Shown: piece by piece, positions 12,372-22,260 of the stretch | Layout: each line of letters starts with the position of its first letter | Position numbering within the stretch: the first letter of the stretch is position 1 | Source of the DNA: Palaemon carinicauda | Taxonomy: Eukaryota; Arthropoda; Malacostraca; Decapoda; Palaemonidae | Direction of reading: 5' to 3' | Length of the DNA: 64,000 nt | Assembly (NCBI RefSeq): GCF_036898095.1 | Contig: NC_090765.1 | Location: 36,816,809-36,880,808, forward strand | The notes under the pieces: model-generated | The model's input: the letters and a program-made list of their open reading frames with translations, nothing else | Databases searched by the model: none | Told to the model about the DNA's origin: nothing | Made by a program: the position numbers and the translations under genes

Positions 12372-13766
12372 GTGGACTTGTTCGCGACAGCCTTGAACTT
12401 CAAGCTCCCCCTGTACTGCTCACCAGTCCCGAACCCCAAGGCACTCTGGCAAGATGCTTTCCAGCAACGGTGTGACAACATCGACGTGTACGCCTTCCCA
12501 CCATTCTGTCTGATGAGAAGGGTGCTCAACAGGACCAGACTATCGGTCAACTGTTCCATGACTCTAGTAGCTCCGCTATGGCATCACGCGGAATGGTTTC
12601 CGGACCTTCTGCAACTCCTGACGGAACTCCCAAGGGAGCTTCCTCCACGACACGAGCTTCTCAGACAACCCCACTCCGGCGTCCCTCACAGGGCCGTGGC
12701 CTCGCTTCGGCTTCACGCCAAGAGACTATCCAGCGTCTCCTCGCGGAGAGAGGCTTTTCGCAACAGGTTGCGGAGAGAATGTCTCGGCACCTGCGAAGGT
12801 CCTCTTGAGGGAGTCTACCAAGCAAAGTGGAGAGTCTTTTGTGGTTGGTGTCGTGGAAGGGGTATCTCTCCACTCGATGCCACTATTCCAGCAATAGTGG
12901 ACTTCCTCGTGTATCTGCGAGAAGAAATGCGCCTTTCTGTCTCGGCAGTGAAAGGCTATTGCTCACCCTTAAGCATGGCCTTCAAATTGAAGGGCGTGGA
13001 TATTTCTTCATCGCTAGAACTCTCTTTACTCATACGTAGCTATGAGCTTACCTGCCCCCAGTCGGAAGTGAGACCCCCTTCTTGGAACGTGGTTCGAGTC
13101 CTCAGGTCTCTTAAGAGACCTCCCTTCGAGCCATTACGCCAGGCCTCCGATCGCCACCTGTCTTGGAAGACGGCTTTCCTACTCGCCTTGGCCTCGGCCA
13201 AGCGAGTTAGTGAACTTCATGGTCTCTCGTACGACATCGCCCATTCAAGGGGATGGGGGGAGGTAACGTTCAGGTTCGTCCCTGAGTTTGTGGCCAAGAC
13301 TCAGAATCCTGGAGTGCCGGATCCTCGGTTCGACTCTTTCAGGATCGCGAGTCTCCGTTCTGTAACGAACGACCCAGACCAGCTTCTACTATGTCCAGTG
13401 AGGTGTCTGAGGCACTACTTGAAGAGAACGGCTGCAGTCCGTCCTCATGTGCGAGCTTTGTTTGTGAGCACAGGCAGGACAAAGAGGAGGGTCACCAGGA
13501 ACACCATCTCAGCTTGGATTCGAAGGGTTATCTACCATGCCCTGAATCCTGACCCTCCTCCGTCACGTCGCCCTCGGGCCCACGATGTCAGGGGTATTGC
13601 TACATCTCTGGCCTTCAAGAGAAACTTCTCTGTGACGCAGGTACTTCAAGCTGGGGTCTGGAAGCGTCAAACGACCTTCACAGCCCACTACCTGCAAGAC
13701 GTGACCCACAGGAGCCTCGATACGTTTTCTATCGGCCCTGTGGTGGCTGCACAACAGCTGGTCTAA
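12372..13766 (+). CDS. Methyltransferase-like domain fused in frame to DIRS tyrosine recombinase, element A
   Basis: An uninterrupted 464-residue frame. Residues 1-125 match the domain following RNase H in B and C (DLFATALNF, CSPVPNP, VYAFPPF at 39-45, LVAPLW at 65-70), which in DIRS elements is described as Dam-methyltransferase-like. The remainder is the tyrosine recombinase that integrates the circular DNA. An N-terminal DNA-binding part (around VYQAKWRVF, 149-157) precedes a catalytic domain with Arg278 (SAKRVSEL), His404 and Arg407 (HDVR), Trp430 and nucleophile Tyr440 (FTAHYLQD). All catalytic residues are present. In B and C these two domains lie in different, overlapping frames; here they are one frame. 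The listed start is just the first Met in the open stretch. The natural upstream continuation is the RNase H frame, cut off by a shift near 12,360, so expression is doubtful. Confidence 0.85.
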   Translation: MDLFATALNFKLPLYCSPVPNPKALWQDAFQQRCDNIDVYAFPPFCLMRRVLNRTRLSVNCSMTLVAPLWHHAEWFPDLLQLLTELPRELPPRHELLRQPHSGVPHRAVASLRLHAKRLSSVSSRREAFRNRLRRECLGTCEGPLEGVYQAKWRVFCGWCRGRGISPLDATIPAIVDFLVYLREEMRLSVSAVKGYCSPLSMAFKLKGVDISSSLELSLLIRSYELTCPQSEVRPPSWNVVRVLRSLKRPPFEPLRQASDRHLSWKTAFLLALASAKRVSELHGLSYDIAHSRGWGEVTFRFVPEFVAKTQNPGVPDPRFDSFRIASLRSVTNDPDQLLLCPVRCLRHYLKRTAAVRPHVRALFVSTGRTKRRVTRNTISAWIRRVIYHALNPDPPPSRRPRAHDVRGIATSLAFKRNFSVTQVLQAGVWKRQTTFTAHYLQDVTHRSLDTFSIGPVVAAQQLV

Positions 13767-14240
13767 CCTCAGGCTCCTTTTTGGACAAGTAGCAGTAGGT
13801 TGAGGGCGTTGTTACCCGGTCTTGGTCTGCGTGAATGAAAGAGTATGTCTGACCCTTACTTCTTTCTTCATTCTCCCCTCTCTTGGGGAAGCAGCATCCT
13901 GGTCCTCGCATAGCTGACCTCGACCTCTGCAGGTAACCCATGCTTCTTTGTGCTCCTAGTATTAAGCTTAATACTGTTGCGTCTCCCATACCCTGACGAG
14001 GTGGTATGGTGAACGTCCTATCCTAGAATTCCTATCTGAAGGTCTCAAGGTCAACTTCATAGGACGAGTCACACTCTCCTCCTCACACTGCTTATGTAGG
14101 CCACTCGTTCCTAGCGATGCTAGGAACTTGTGAGGTACAGGGGCTCCCTCTCTCTAGTGCTGCTCACTGAGGGATCGAGCCCCCGGGCAAGCCGAAGTCA
14201 GTAAGGCTGGGGACTTTCCACCCTTCCTAAGGGGTAAGTC
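13767..14240 (+). other. 3' untranslated region of element A
   Basis: Non-coding stretch between the recombinase stop and the ICR. The related sequence at 26,740-27,010 in the decayed element E shows this segment is a regular part of the A lineage. Confidence 0.6.
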
Positions 14241-14342
14241 ACCCTTTGTAAATAGCGTGGTTTGTATTTCGGTTACGGAACAAATGACAAATTCGAAGAT
14301 AATTTGTATTTTTCCTAGCCATACAAACCTTAGCTATTTACA
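14241..14342 (+). repeat. Internal complementary region (ICR) of element A
   Basis: The first half (accctttgtaaatagcgtgg through cggttacggaac) is the reverse complement of the left terminus at 6,525-6,570. The second half (gacaaattcgaagataattt through ccttagctatttaca) is the reverse complement of the right terminus at 14,543-14,595. They join at AAA, the complement of the terminal TTT. This is the DIRS hallmark used to template a closed circle. Confidence 0.92.
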
Positions 14343-14387
14343 CATATGTGCCCGCCATCCCTGACCCCCAAGTCAAGTCCTACCTCT

Positions 14388-14598
14388 AAGTGAAGTGAAG
14401 CAAGTCACCGGTGTGTGGAGGGGGGAGGGGTAGCAAGCTACCCTTCCCCACCCCCCCCCGCTAACTAGCGCGGGGGTAATTAACCCTCGTTAAAAACTAT
14501 TGGCTCGTCATTTCAGCTGCGCTAAAAGTAAACCCTTTGTAAATAGCTAAGGTTTGTATGGTTAGGAAAAATACAAATTATCTTCGAATTTGTCATTT
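14388..14598 (+). repeat. Right ITR of element A
   Basis: Inverted copy of 6,522-6,707, with a longer outer end (aggtttgtatggttaggaaa, aatacaaattatcttcgaat) represented in the ICR. Confidence 0.9.
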
Positions 14599-14860
14599 TA
14601 TTGGAACCCCTTAATTTAAGGGTTAGTTTATAGATATATTCTTTTACTATATCTATTCAAGTAATATAATTTATATTTTACATTTAATATTTTGTTGCAT
14701 TTATATGGGATTCAGTGTTTTTATGCATTCCCATTCAAGTCATTGACAAGCGTGTATACTTTGGTGTTTGAAACAATTGTGGAAATGTCATTTTTACCAA
14801 AGAGTAAAATGCTAGAATTTTAGTGCTAAATTAGTGCTGTGAATTTTATTCAGTGGAGGG
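14599..14860 (+). other. 5' leader of element X, resumed after element A
   Basis: The sequence tattggaaccccttaattta at 14,599 onward is the direct continuation of X. It matches Y at 36,597 onward, where no element A is present. Confidence 0.85.
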
Positions 14861-15877
14861 TGCTTATGTTCGGACCTGTCGTTATCCTAGCCTTAGACCT
14901 CTTTCAAGCTCCCGGACCCAGGGGAGAAGTCAAGTCGAACGGCGAAAGGAATCGAGAGGCGTAGCCGGGCGTACAGTCTTTCAAGACCCTAACAGAAGTC
15001 CCTTCGAGCGTTTTCTGTTGATCCTGAGAACGCTCACCCTCGCTATAGGAAAAGCGAGGTAAAAGTGTTTTCTAACATTAGGCGATGACGTGCATCAGGC
15101 GCTGAGCTGTAAACAAAATTAGAATAATTTTTCGTGTGTTGCGATTTATGCAAGCGTGGAATCGACGATGAAAGCGGATTCATGTTTGAAAATGCTGCAT
15201 GCTTGTCGACTCAGATTAATCCTAATTGGTCTTTGCTGTTAGACATGAAACGGAAACGGTCTTCGTTTATACGGTCTTATCAGCCTGCTGTTGGCAGTGC
15301 GGTTGGGTGTCACGCACAGGCGTCCTGCCTATTCCGGTTATGACTCGTTGTCGCACAGGCGGCCTTCCAGCCGCAATGTTTAACGCCAGGCAACAGAGCA
15401 TGCTGCCAAGTGGCATGACAGGCATCAGCGTCACTCAGACGCGGTATCGGGGCGGAGCGGTACTGGGTCGGAGCAGTAGCGGAGCGTCAGCGTCAGTCAG
15501 ACGGTATGCTTCCCATGACAATAGACTTTGATGTCTACATGACCATGAACGTCTAGCGTTGGAACATGGTTGCGCTAGGTGCTATATTGAGAAATAAATT
15601 TAAACTAGAAAGTTCTCGGACCAAGGCCTATTGGCTAATTCTTGGTTGGGAGAGCTAGAATTAAAGATTCTAAGCATTGAGGTCAGTATCCAGAAGCTTA
15701 AGGAGTTGACTCCTAGGAATCAAGACTTCTCTTCTTTGGATAGAGATTTGTAAGAGGAAGGGAGTGACTTCCAGAAACTCATTAGAGTTTTTCTGAAGAG
15801 TTTCCATTTTAGTTTATACGTGCTGCTCCTCGTTCCGACTTCAGAGTTTTTCAAAAGGTGCTTCGAAGCTAACCAGG

Positions 15878-15965
15878 CTACAACCCTAGTTGGGAAAGCA
15901 AGAGGCTTTAACCCAAACTGCTCCAATAGGGAAAAATGGCTCAGTGTGGAAATAAGAAAATAAAT
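15878..15965 (+). repeat. 'ctacaaccct' repeat inserted in gag of element X
   Basis: Same repeat as at 1,059-1,140, here reading gctacaaccctagttgggaa through tccaatagggaaaaatggct. It lies just after the gag segment homologous to APRSPPSEF. The same repeat sits at the same gag position in Y (38,282-38,369). Confidence 0.75.
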
Positions 15966-17455
15966 AAGTTAACATTAAATCTTTATCAGAAGAGTAACAA
16001 GTGCAAAGAGTCAGTGCAATAACGCGTCCTCAATGCAGCATAACAAACCTAACTGTAGAGATTGGTGCAGCAGCGCCTGCAGGTGCAACAGTAGGAAGTG
16101 CATTAAGGCCTTTATGAGAATAGAGCGTAAAAGTATTTCTCCCACAACGAGCAGATCTTTTATGATTTAATGTAATGATTTTAAAAACGCAATTGCTCAG
16201 TGACATAGCGCAATGCACTGGAGGATGTGTTAGTTCGTGTCCGTCTTACTTCTAGCCCGACATCTCTTCCTTACTTCCCAACCCCTGGGAGAAGGATTGT
16301 CGTAAGGCTAAGGTTTATCGCGGACCTTATGCGCTAAACGTATGTTCCACCGAGCGATCTTGTCGATGCATTCCAAGACGTTTGCTCTCCGCTTTAGAAT
16401 GACTAAGTAAAGGTGTTTTCTTCGTCTTCTATTGACGAATTTTGACGTCACAACCATGTGATGTATTCTCTTAAGCAGAGCAAAATTTGAATGTCTTGAA
16501 GCGATCAGTTCATCATCGCTATGGCATCACGGATATTTCTGTGTAATAGGACGCAGTTTCCTGACGAGGATAGCATTTTACGTTTTCCTTTTCTACTAGA
16601 CTAGAAAGTGACTCGTCATAAATGCACGCAAACAGGACTTATCCTCGCAGCAGGCGTGTCGCGATGCTTAAGCTGGAAGCAATTGAGTGTGTTTTTTTCC
16701 ACGAGAGAGGGGGAAGTCAGACAAGTCGCATACAAACCTAGCTCTTCCTATGGAATCTTACGGTCTTTCTGGGAAGAAAACGTGCGTCCTCGTCGAAGGA
16801 CGCAAAACCTAGCCTTGGTTGACACCAACTAATATGTCCAAGACCTTTTAGGAGTTGTATGTTTTCTAACCTATTCTGCAGTAACTGACGTTCGCCGGAG
16901 GTGTTCTTTTCGGAAGAAGGCGACGTGTCAGCATCAAAAATCGCGTAAGACATGTAGCTCATCGGGGGATAGGGTGCTCAGTTTTCTTCTGTTCACGCTT
17001 CTTCCCCTCCCCCAAATTGGGAGAATGTCTAGTACCTTCCTTTGGTGGCCATCGGCTATTGTTGACGATATCTCGCAGTATTAGGTACGTTCAGGTCGCG
17101 CACAAGGCGCGCTAGAAATGTCATAAGGACTTTCCCAGGTCGGTTACGGGACTATGGTTGTTGATCTCTCACAGCGATCGCTCACGTTTGAGTTAGAGCA
17201 CATGGTGCCCCGCAAGTGTATGTTATGTCCGAGCTAAAGAGGTCAATTTCATCACTTTTTGGCGCTTACGATTATCAGGCGGAAGAATTTCACCTAAAAG
17301 CATCTAAGAACAGCCATAGACCAAGAATACGGTCTCCCGTTAGTATCAGAGAGCATAGTTCTCCGATACTCAGCAACGCTTCCTCGCAACAACCAGCTCG
17401 CGTTACGGAAAGCGCTAGGGCGGACGTATGGGGCAGTCGGGTCTCTCACTTACGG

Positions 17456-17552
17456 CAGACGCAGATGCCAGTCTGGTCTCGCCCTCACGCAGGTGCAGAC
17501 GCCAGTCTGGTCTCTCCCTCACGCAGTTGCAGACGCAGACGCCAGTCTGGTC
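17456..17552 (+). repeat. Short tandem repeat in element X
   Basis: Three imperfect copies of a unit of about 35 bp reading roughly gacgccagtctggtctctcc, then ctcacgcag. A related but diverged stretch is at 49,555-49,665 in Y. Confidence 0.7.
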
Positions 17553-17599
17553 GTATGTTAGACTCTAACAGTCAAGGGTAATCTTTTCAACAAGTTGAC

Positions 17600-18389
17600 T
17601 CACCTTCGCGTTCTGCGGGACACGCGACTACCGCTCATGGGGACGCATGCCACACGCGGACAGCTCTAGGCAAGCTGATCAATCTGAAATCCCACGGCAA
17701 CCTAGACGCATGTGTCAGCCTGGACATATGCTGGTTAAGGTCAGTCAGGTTTTTTCCCCGCATCATGATAGACAAACAGTTGCTTCTTTGTACCTCTGAC
17801 CTGATGCGATACTGTCGCCTCCTCGCGACAAGCTGTAGATTGGCAACAGGCAGGAAGGAGGCAGTGCGCTGTATCCTCACGACAAGGTGAACGCACACAG
17901 CACACTAACACCTTACGACAATGCAAACACATGCGGAAATCTGGTCACATGCTAGACGCATACAGTCAAGTCTGTTTCTCACAGCAGTATAGGCAGATTG
18001 TTGTCTCTCCTCCACGACTCTATGGCCATGCAACTAATGCTCCCTCGCGTCAAGCTTTTGGCTTAAATTATGTTGAACACTCGCGGGTTACACGCGATCA
18101 GGTCTTAACCTCACAGCATGAGGTTCACGTTGTTGATGCCACTTAACAAGCCTATTTTCGATATCGGTTCCTTGTGACCGATCTGAACGCGTTTCGGGAG
18201 GCGGTATAGATCTCGATTCTCCCTCACGACATGTTGATCATAGGCAGCATGCTGGAACCGTACTGGACTCGTGCTGGGCCCATGCTGGACGCATGCCTTC
18301 GGGCCGTTTCCCCGCGTCAGGATCACGAACGTCTTATTTTAAACTATCAAGCTTTAGGTCTGGCTACCTTCAGTATTGCAGAAAGCCCC
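17600..18389 (+). other. Element X interior of unassigned origin
   Basis: Colinear with Y at 49,680-50,370 but without RT, RNase H or other domain motifs in any frame. In a complete DIRS element the RT/RNase H would occupy this position. Confidence 0.5.
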
Positions 18390-19425
18390 TAAGATCTAGA
18401 GGGTTGTTCGAAGGATACACCTGAGGCTATTGCTTGTACAAAGGACTTTTACCTCAAGGTTTTGCAGCCTAAATAGGAGGTTTTAGGGAGTAGTGTAGAG
18501 CTAATCAGTCTCTTCATTTAGTATCTCTAAGACGCAAGTGGCCTATTTCTTCTTAGAACTTAAAAGAAAGCACATTTTTTCCTCTGACCATCAAGGGGTA
18601 CAGGAGTATGCGGGCAGCTGTCTTCAGACGTAGGAAATTGTATCTATCAAATAAAGACCTTCTAGATCTTCTCAGATCGTTTGAGATGAATTAGAAGCGT
18701 CAGCAAGATTCACCAGCCTGGAATTTAGAGGTTGTTTTAAAAATTTCGCGGTAGTGACAGATTCGAGCCTTTGCACTCGGCTTCTTTTGTAAGATCTGAC
18801 TTTGAAGACTGTTCTTTGTAAGTCTAGCAACAGCTGAGAGTCAGTGAAGTTCACTCTTTTAGCAAGAACATGGACTTCTGAAATGGATAAGCCATATGCA
18901 CCTTGCAACTTGATTTCTTGGTCATAAACAAACTTTCTTCTCATCCATGGCCTAAACCTTTCGAGATCACTATTCTCTCGGATATGGTTTGTGAAGAGTT
19001 GAGGAGAGTTTTTTGTCCGATTAAAACGAAGTTTTATCAAGACAGGACTAAAGGAGTTAAGAGACTATTCAGAGGCTCTTTGGTGCGCAGTTAAGAAACC
19101 TGCGCTACCTATGTCTAAAACGCCCTATCGTTTCTTATAGTCTTTAATTACAAAGGCTCACTCACACTGTGGTGAGGTGGACATTAAGCTGTCTAAAGAG
19201 TAAAGACTCATGAAGTTAGAGCTGTGGGAGATTCTGTAACTTTTAAACATATCTGTTCTCTGCAAAGCATCGTGCATACAGCCTTTTGAAGGGGTAATCT
19301 TGTATTCGCCTTGCATTACTTATACCGTATCCAGTCTCTTTGTGAGGACTGTTACATTTTGGGATCTTTCGTAACAACTAGTGCAGTAGTAGGTGAAACA
19401 TCCACCACTACATTTCCCTAAATTC
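18390..19425 (+). pseudogene. Decayed tyrosine recombinase of element X
   Basis: DNA-level match to the recombinase of B and C in order. ggttgttcgaaggatacacc at 18,400 corresponds to the ARGFSKEAA part. tcaaggggtacaggagtatg at 18,590 corresponds to IKGYRSM. The word agagtcagtgaagttcactc near 18,836 covers the catalytic KRVSE region, and catgaagttagagctgtggg near 19,208 covers HEVRAV. The end gcagtagtaggtgaaacatc near 19,384 matches the C-terminal AVVGEGST. Multiple stops and indels in all frames make it inactive. Confidence 0.82.
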
Positions 19426-19479
19426 CTAGTACCCCTGTTCTCCTCTTGGAACTTTTATATATGTTTTATAATTGTACGT

Positions 19480-19500
19480 GAAGATTGGTTGGCAATCTTC
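19480..19500 (+). promoter_or_regulatory. 3'-UTR stem-loop of element X
   Basis: GAAGATTG (19,480-19,487) pairs perfectly with CAATCTTC (19,493-19,500) around the loop GTTGG. It lies at the same distance after the recombinase as stem-loops in B, C, D and Y, with paired substitutions relative to B and D. An RNA role is inferred from covariation only. Confidence 0.6.
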
Positions 19501-19789
19501 CGCAATCTTTGATTTAGTTAGGTGGTCATATTGTTCCTCGAGAGTGCCCGGAACAAGGGTTTTAGTTGAGGTCCTGTCATGTTATAGGTTATTGAACCGT
19601 TTGACAGCTCCTAGAAATCTTCAGCCCCCTGGGTGGACCGCTGGATCTCGTAAGGATAGCAGACAGAATGAGACAGAGAACCATTGAAGTCAACTTCCTT
19701 ATCAGGTATGGACCTCTTTAAGTGGTTATATTTAACTCTTAAGTGAATTTCCAATTATGTTCCTGTCTCTGACCCACCACCAAGGGTGT

Positions 19790-19890
19790 CAATCAGCCAT
19801 TCTTATATAACCAGCGGGTAAGTTTTATGTTTAAAAATGATATTTTCATAAAATGAATTTTTGAACATACTTACCTGGTGGTTATATAAG
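19790..19890 (+). repeat. ICR of element X
   Basis: tataaccagcgggtaagttt is the inverted left end, and atgaatttttgaacatactt plus acctggtggttatataag is the inverted right end. A few substitutions show decay. Confidence 0.85.
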
Positions 19891-19931
19891 TTATAATCCC
19901 ACCCTCCTCCCCTCTAGAGACCAAGGGGCAT

Positions 19932-20114
19932 GGAAGGTCTGAAGTGATTGGAATAGTTCGGCCTGTCTACCACCAGGGCGCTAGTGTACACCTGGCATAT
20001 CTGCGATTGCTACGAGTTTTTGAATTTCTGCCGGGCGTCTAGGGACTATAGCCATTCTTATATAACCAGCGGGTAAGTATGTTCAAAAATTTATTCTATT
20101 ATGAAATTATCATA
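19932..20114 (+). repeat. Right ITR of element X
   Basis: Inverted copy of 5,594-5,757, ending ataaccagcgggtaagtatg, then ttcaaaaatttattctatta, then tgaaattatcata. The outer end is longer than in the left ITR. Confidence 0.85.
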
Positions 20115-20640
20115 TTACAAAATACTTCCAAATTTTTCATGTTCTTTACATACATACCTACTTATTATATGAAAATATTTTTGTAATGTTTTAACATATG
20201 TTTTCGATTTTTTACAGTAAATGTTGCTGTTTGTGTGATAGCGTAGTGCGGCAGGTTCTTATGGGTGGAGAACCTTCTTTGACGATCTTCCCATTTGAAT
20301 AATGGACATCCTGTAGGTTGGTGGCCTTACGAGTGACTTGTCCTCTACCGGAGGGGGAATTGTCATCTTTTGGATATTACTCCTCTGTGCGGATGTTAAC
20401 GTCGCTTTGTCTCCCTACAAGTTCTTGGAGGAAACTGATTGCGGCCTTTGCAGAGTTTGACTTCGGTCTTCCTCTTTCTCGCTGAAAACGCCATGCCCCT
20501 CTCCCTCGTTACGTGGGCGGCTGGCAGATCCTCTGCGGTGGAACACTTTTCCTGTTCAAAAGGTTGCACGCCGAATGGTTTTCTTCAGTAATTAAGTTGG
20601 AATAATAACTGTGTAATTTTATTTTTTCAGCTCTCGACAC
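20115..20640. other. Unassigned stretch between elements X and E
   Basis: No gene or clear repeat. The left ITR expected for E is not recognisable here, so E is either truncated on this side or too diverged. Confidence 0.5.
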
Positions 20641-21406
20641 CGCACTCCTTCATGCGGTGCCCATCCTACAGCCATTCTTAGCAAGCAGAGGGAGTGCATA
20701 ACCTATAGCTCTTCCACTCCCCCTAGGGGAACCTCTATCCTGCCAGAAGGTTGAGTAGTTCTCCCGAGTAGTTTGTTTCATCAGCGAAGTTTATTATTTT
20801 TAATTCTCTTTTTAGAGGTCATATGCTGCCGCTCTCCTTCTCCCAACGATGTCGTCGGGCGAAGGGAGTGAGCAGTCCTTAGTATGTTTCTGTACTCTCG
20901 AGGGACACTCTCTCCCGTCGGCGGATAAGGTGCTCCTCTTGCGGGAGTTTCTATTTCTTGATTTTTTTTTTTATTATCCTCAGGTAGCAATGTTGTACTT
21001 CTTTGTTCGGCTAAGACAGCCGACGTAAAAGAGCAGAGCTGTTCATTCCTTTGGAATCTGCTTTCCCTGCGCCGTCTTAGTCTTGATCTCCTGAGCCTTT
21101 GACAGCTCCTGATCAGTATGCTGACTTCGACCTTTCCCTTACGAAGATGAGGTCCCTTTCAAGATGGCGTAGGAACAGGATCAATGCCATGCTTGGCCCC
21201 TTCGGGTGGTCCAGTCGGGTGATCCCTTCAGGGTGAACTCAGAAACTAGCTTCGGCTAAATTTCACAGGTAGTGCTCGATGCAGACCTTCAACTTGAACA
21301 ATGTTTGTTGACGGGAACCAGAGAGCACTGCCCGGAGGTCCACCTCCAGGGGTTGGACAATTTTCCCTTCTGAGGGACAGTTAACCTCCCCCAGGTGTTG
21401 GGCTGC

Positions 21407-21456
21407 TCTCCCTTCTGACTGAAAACTTTAAATCAATCAATCAATCTCCCTTCTGA
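21407..21456 (+). repeat. AACTTTAAATCAATC filler flanked by a 12-bp direct repeat
   Basis: aaaactttaaatcaatcaat lies between two copies of tctcccttctga (21,407-21,418 and 21,445-21,456). A very similar filler, gaactttaaatcattcattc, makes up the inner part of the hairpin at 11,180-11,309 in element A. Confidence 0.55.
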
Positions 21457-22170
21457 GGGAGAACTTTCCTTTGTCAGTTTCAGTTTAGCAACCTTCCCGC
21501 TTGCTGGAAGAAATACTGACTACATCTGATCTCAGCCGTTACCGTTTCGTCGCAAAGACCATGCTCTCCCCAATGCTGAGCCGACTCTTCCATCGGGGGT
21601 GGAGCAAAGTCTGTGGTGAGTCTCCCTTCGTGTGGTCTTTTCTCTCGCTCGTGAGTTAGACCTCACATAGAGACTTGGTTCCCGAGACCTTCAAGAAAGA
21701 TGCAATTTTCTCCTCTGACTTGACTCAGTCAGACAGGATCCCTCTCCATAAGAACCGCGCAGACGTTCCCCTCCGAGAGTTTGTCAGAGTTTGTTGCTCT
21801 TCGCCACCCTGGACGTTCTCCCCCCTCTCGCCCGCAGTAAGGAGACGTCTTTTCAACCCTGTTAAGGACTGTCTTGCTGCTCCTTCAGGCTCTTATCACT
21901 AGTCAGCTGTTCGTCTCTCGCCAGTTGCACGTGAATCACAAGCTGTTTTTTTTTCACCTTTTGTCACTCGTTACCTCCTTCACCCGTTGCGAGATCTCTA
22001 GCATTTATCTTGCTACCATCAGGCTTGTGCTCGCCACTCGTCTCCGGGCGATCTTGCTCCTGCTGCGGGGCCAGGAGTGCTTCACTTGTTTGTCACTTGT
22101 CACCGTGACTTTCACCTCTTGCCTCACGCTTGGCCTCTCCCCTCGCCTTACCCATAGTCGAGATTTTCCT

Positions 22171-22260
22171 TCTTTTATAGAGCGTCGCTAGTCGCCTTGT
22201 TCTTTTATAAAGCGTCGCTAGTCGCCTCATTCTTTTATAGAGCGTTGCTAGTCGCCTCGT
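22171..22260 (+). repeat. 30-bp tandem repeat, three copies
   Basis: Three adjacent 30-base units, each reading close to tcttttatagagcgtcgcta then gtcgcctygt, with two or three substitutions between copies. Confidence 0.9.

Larger units (their letters stand above)
6522..14598 (+). mobile_element. DIRS-like element A, full length, gag and RT broken
   Basis: About 8.1 kb inserted into X. Both ends carry TTT (6,522-6,524 and 14,596-14,598). The sister element Y has one TTT at the same place (36,594-36,596), flanked by the same sequence, so the ends are exact. The ICR at 14,241-14,342 is the reverse complement of the right end joined through TTT to the left end. The order is ITR, gag, RT/RNase H, methyltransferase-like domain, tyrosine recombinase, ICR, ITR. 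The element is GC-richer than B, C and D, and its proteins are only distantly similar to theirs, so it is a separate DIRS lineage. Frameshifts and stops in gag and RT mean it cannot be autonomous as it stands. Confidence 0.92.
14860..17600 (+). pseudogene. Decayed gag region of element X
   Basis: The DNA at 14,882-14,975 (cctagccttagacctctttc, then cccaggggagaagtcaagtc) aligns with the gag of B and C where they encode SPGPLASSQAQGRSNVEG. A later match, ctcctcgttccgacttcaga at 15,827-15,846, corresponds to gag APRSPPSEF. Reading frames are closed by many stops and shifts. Between these anchors the sequence is gag-like in composition with short internal repeats. The region downstream of 16,270 is only tentatively gag-derived, being colinear with Y but not clearly alignable to B or C. 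No product can be made. Confidence 0.6.
5594..20114 (+). mobile_element. DIRS-like element X, decayed, RT-less, interrupted by element A
   Basis: The element is bounded by a left ITR (5,594-5,757) and a right ITR (19,932-20,114), with an ICR at 19,790-19,890 whose two halves are reverse complements of the two ends. Removing the nested element A leaves about 6.4 kb, a normal length for this group. Inside are a long leader, a decayed gag, a short repeat insertion and a decayed tyrosine recombinase. I could not find RT motifs (LDLKDAY, YLDDW) or the RNase H SDAS motif in any frame. It is colinear with element Y at 35,693-52,082. Ends are set from the ICR, and the terminal few bases are uncertain because the right end (catatt) differs from the ICR. 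Confidence 0.85.

Noticed and set aside
17590..18400. Hidden RT in X
   Set aside because: I looked for LDLKDAY, CFGLSTAP, YLDDW and FSDAS at protein and DNA level in this stretch and in the matching part of Y and found none.
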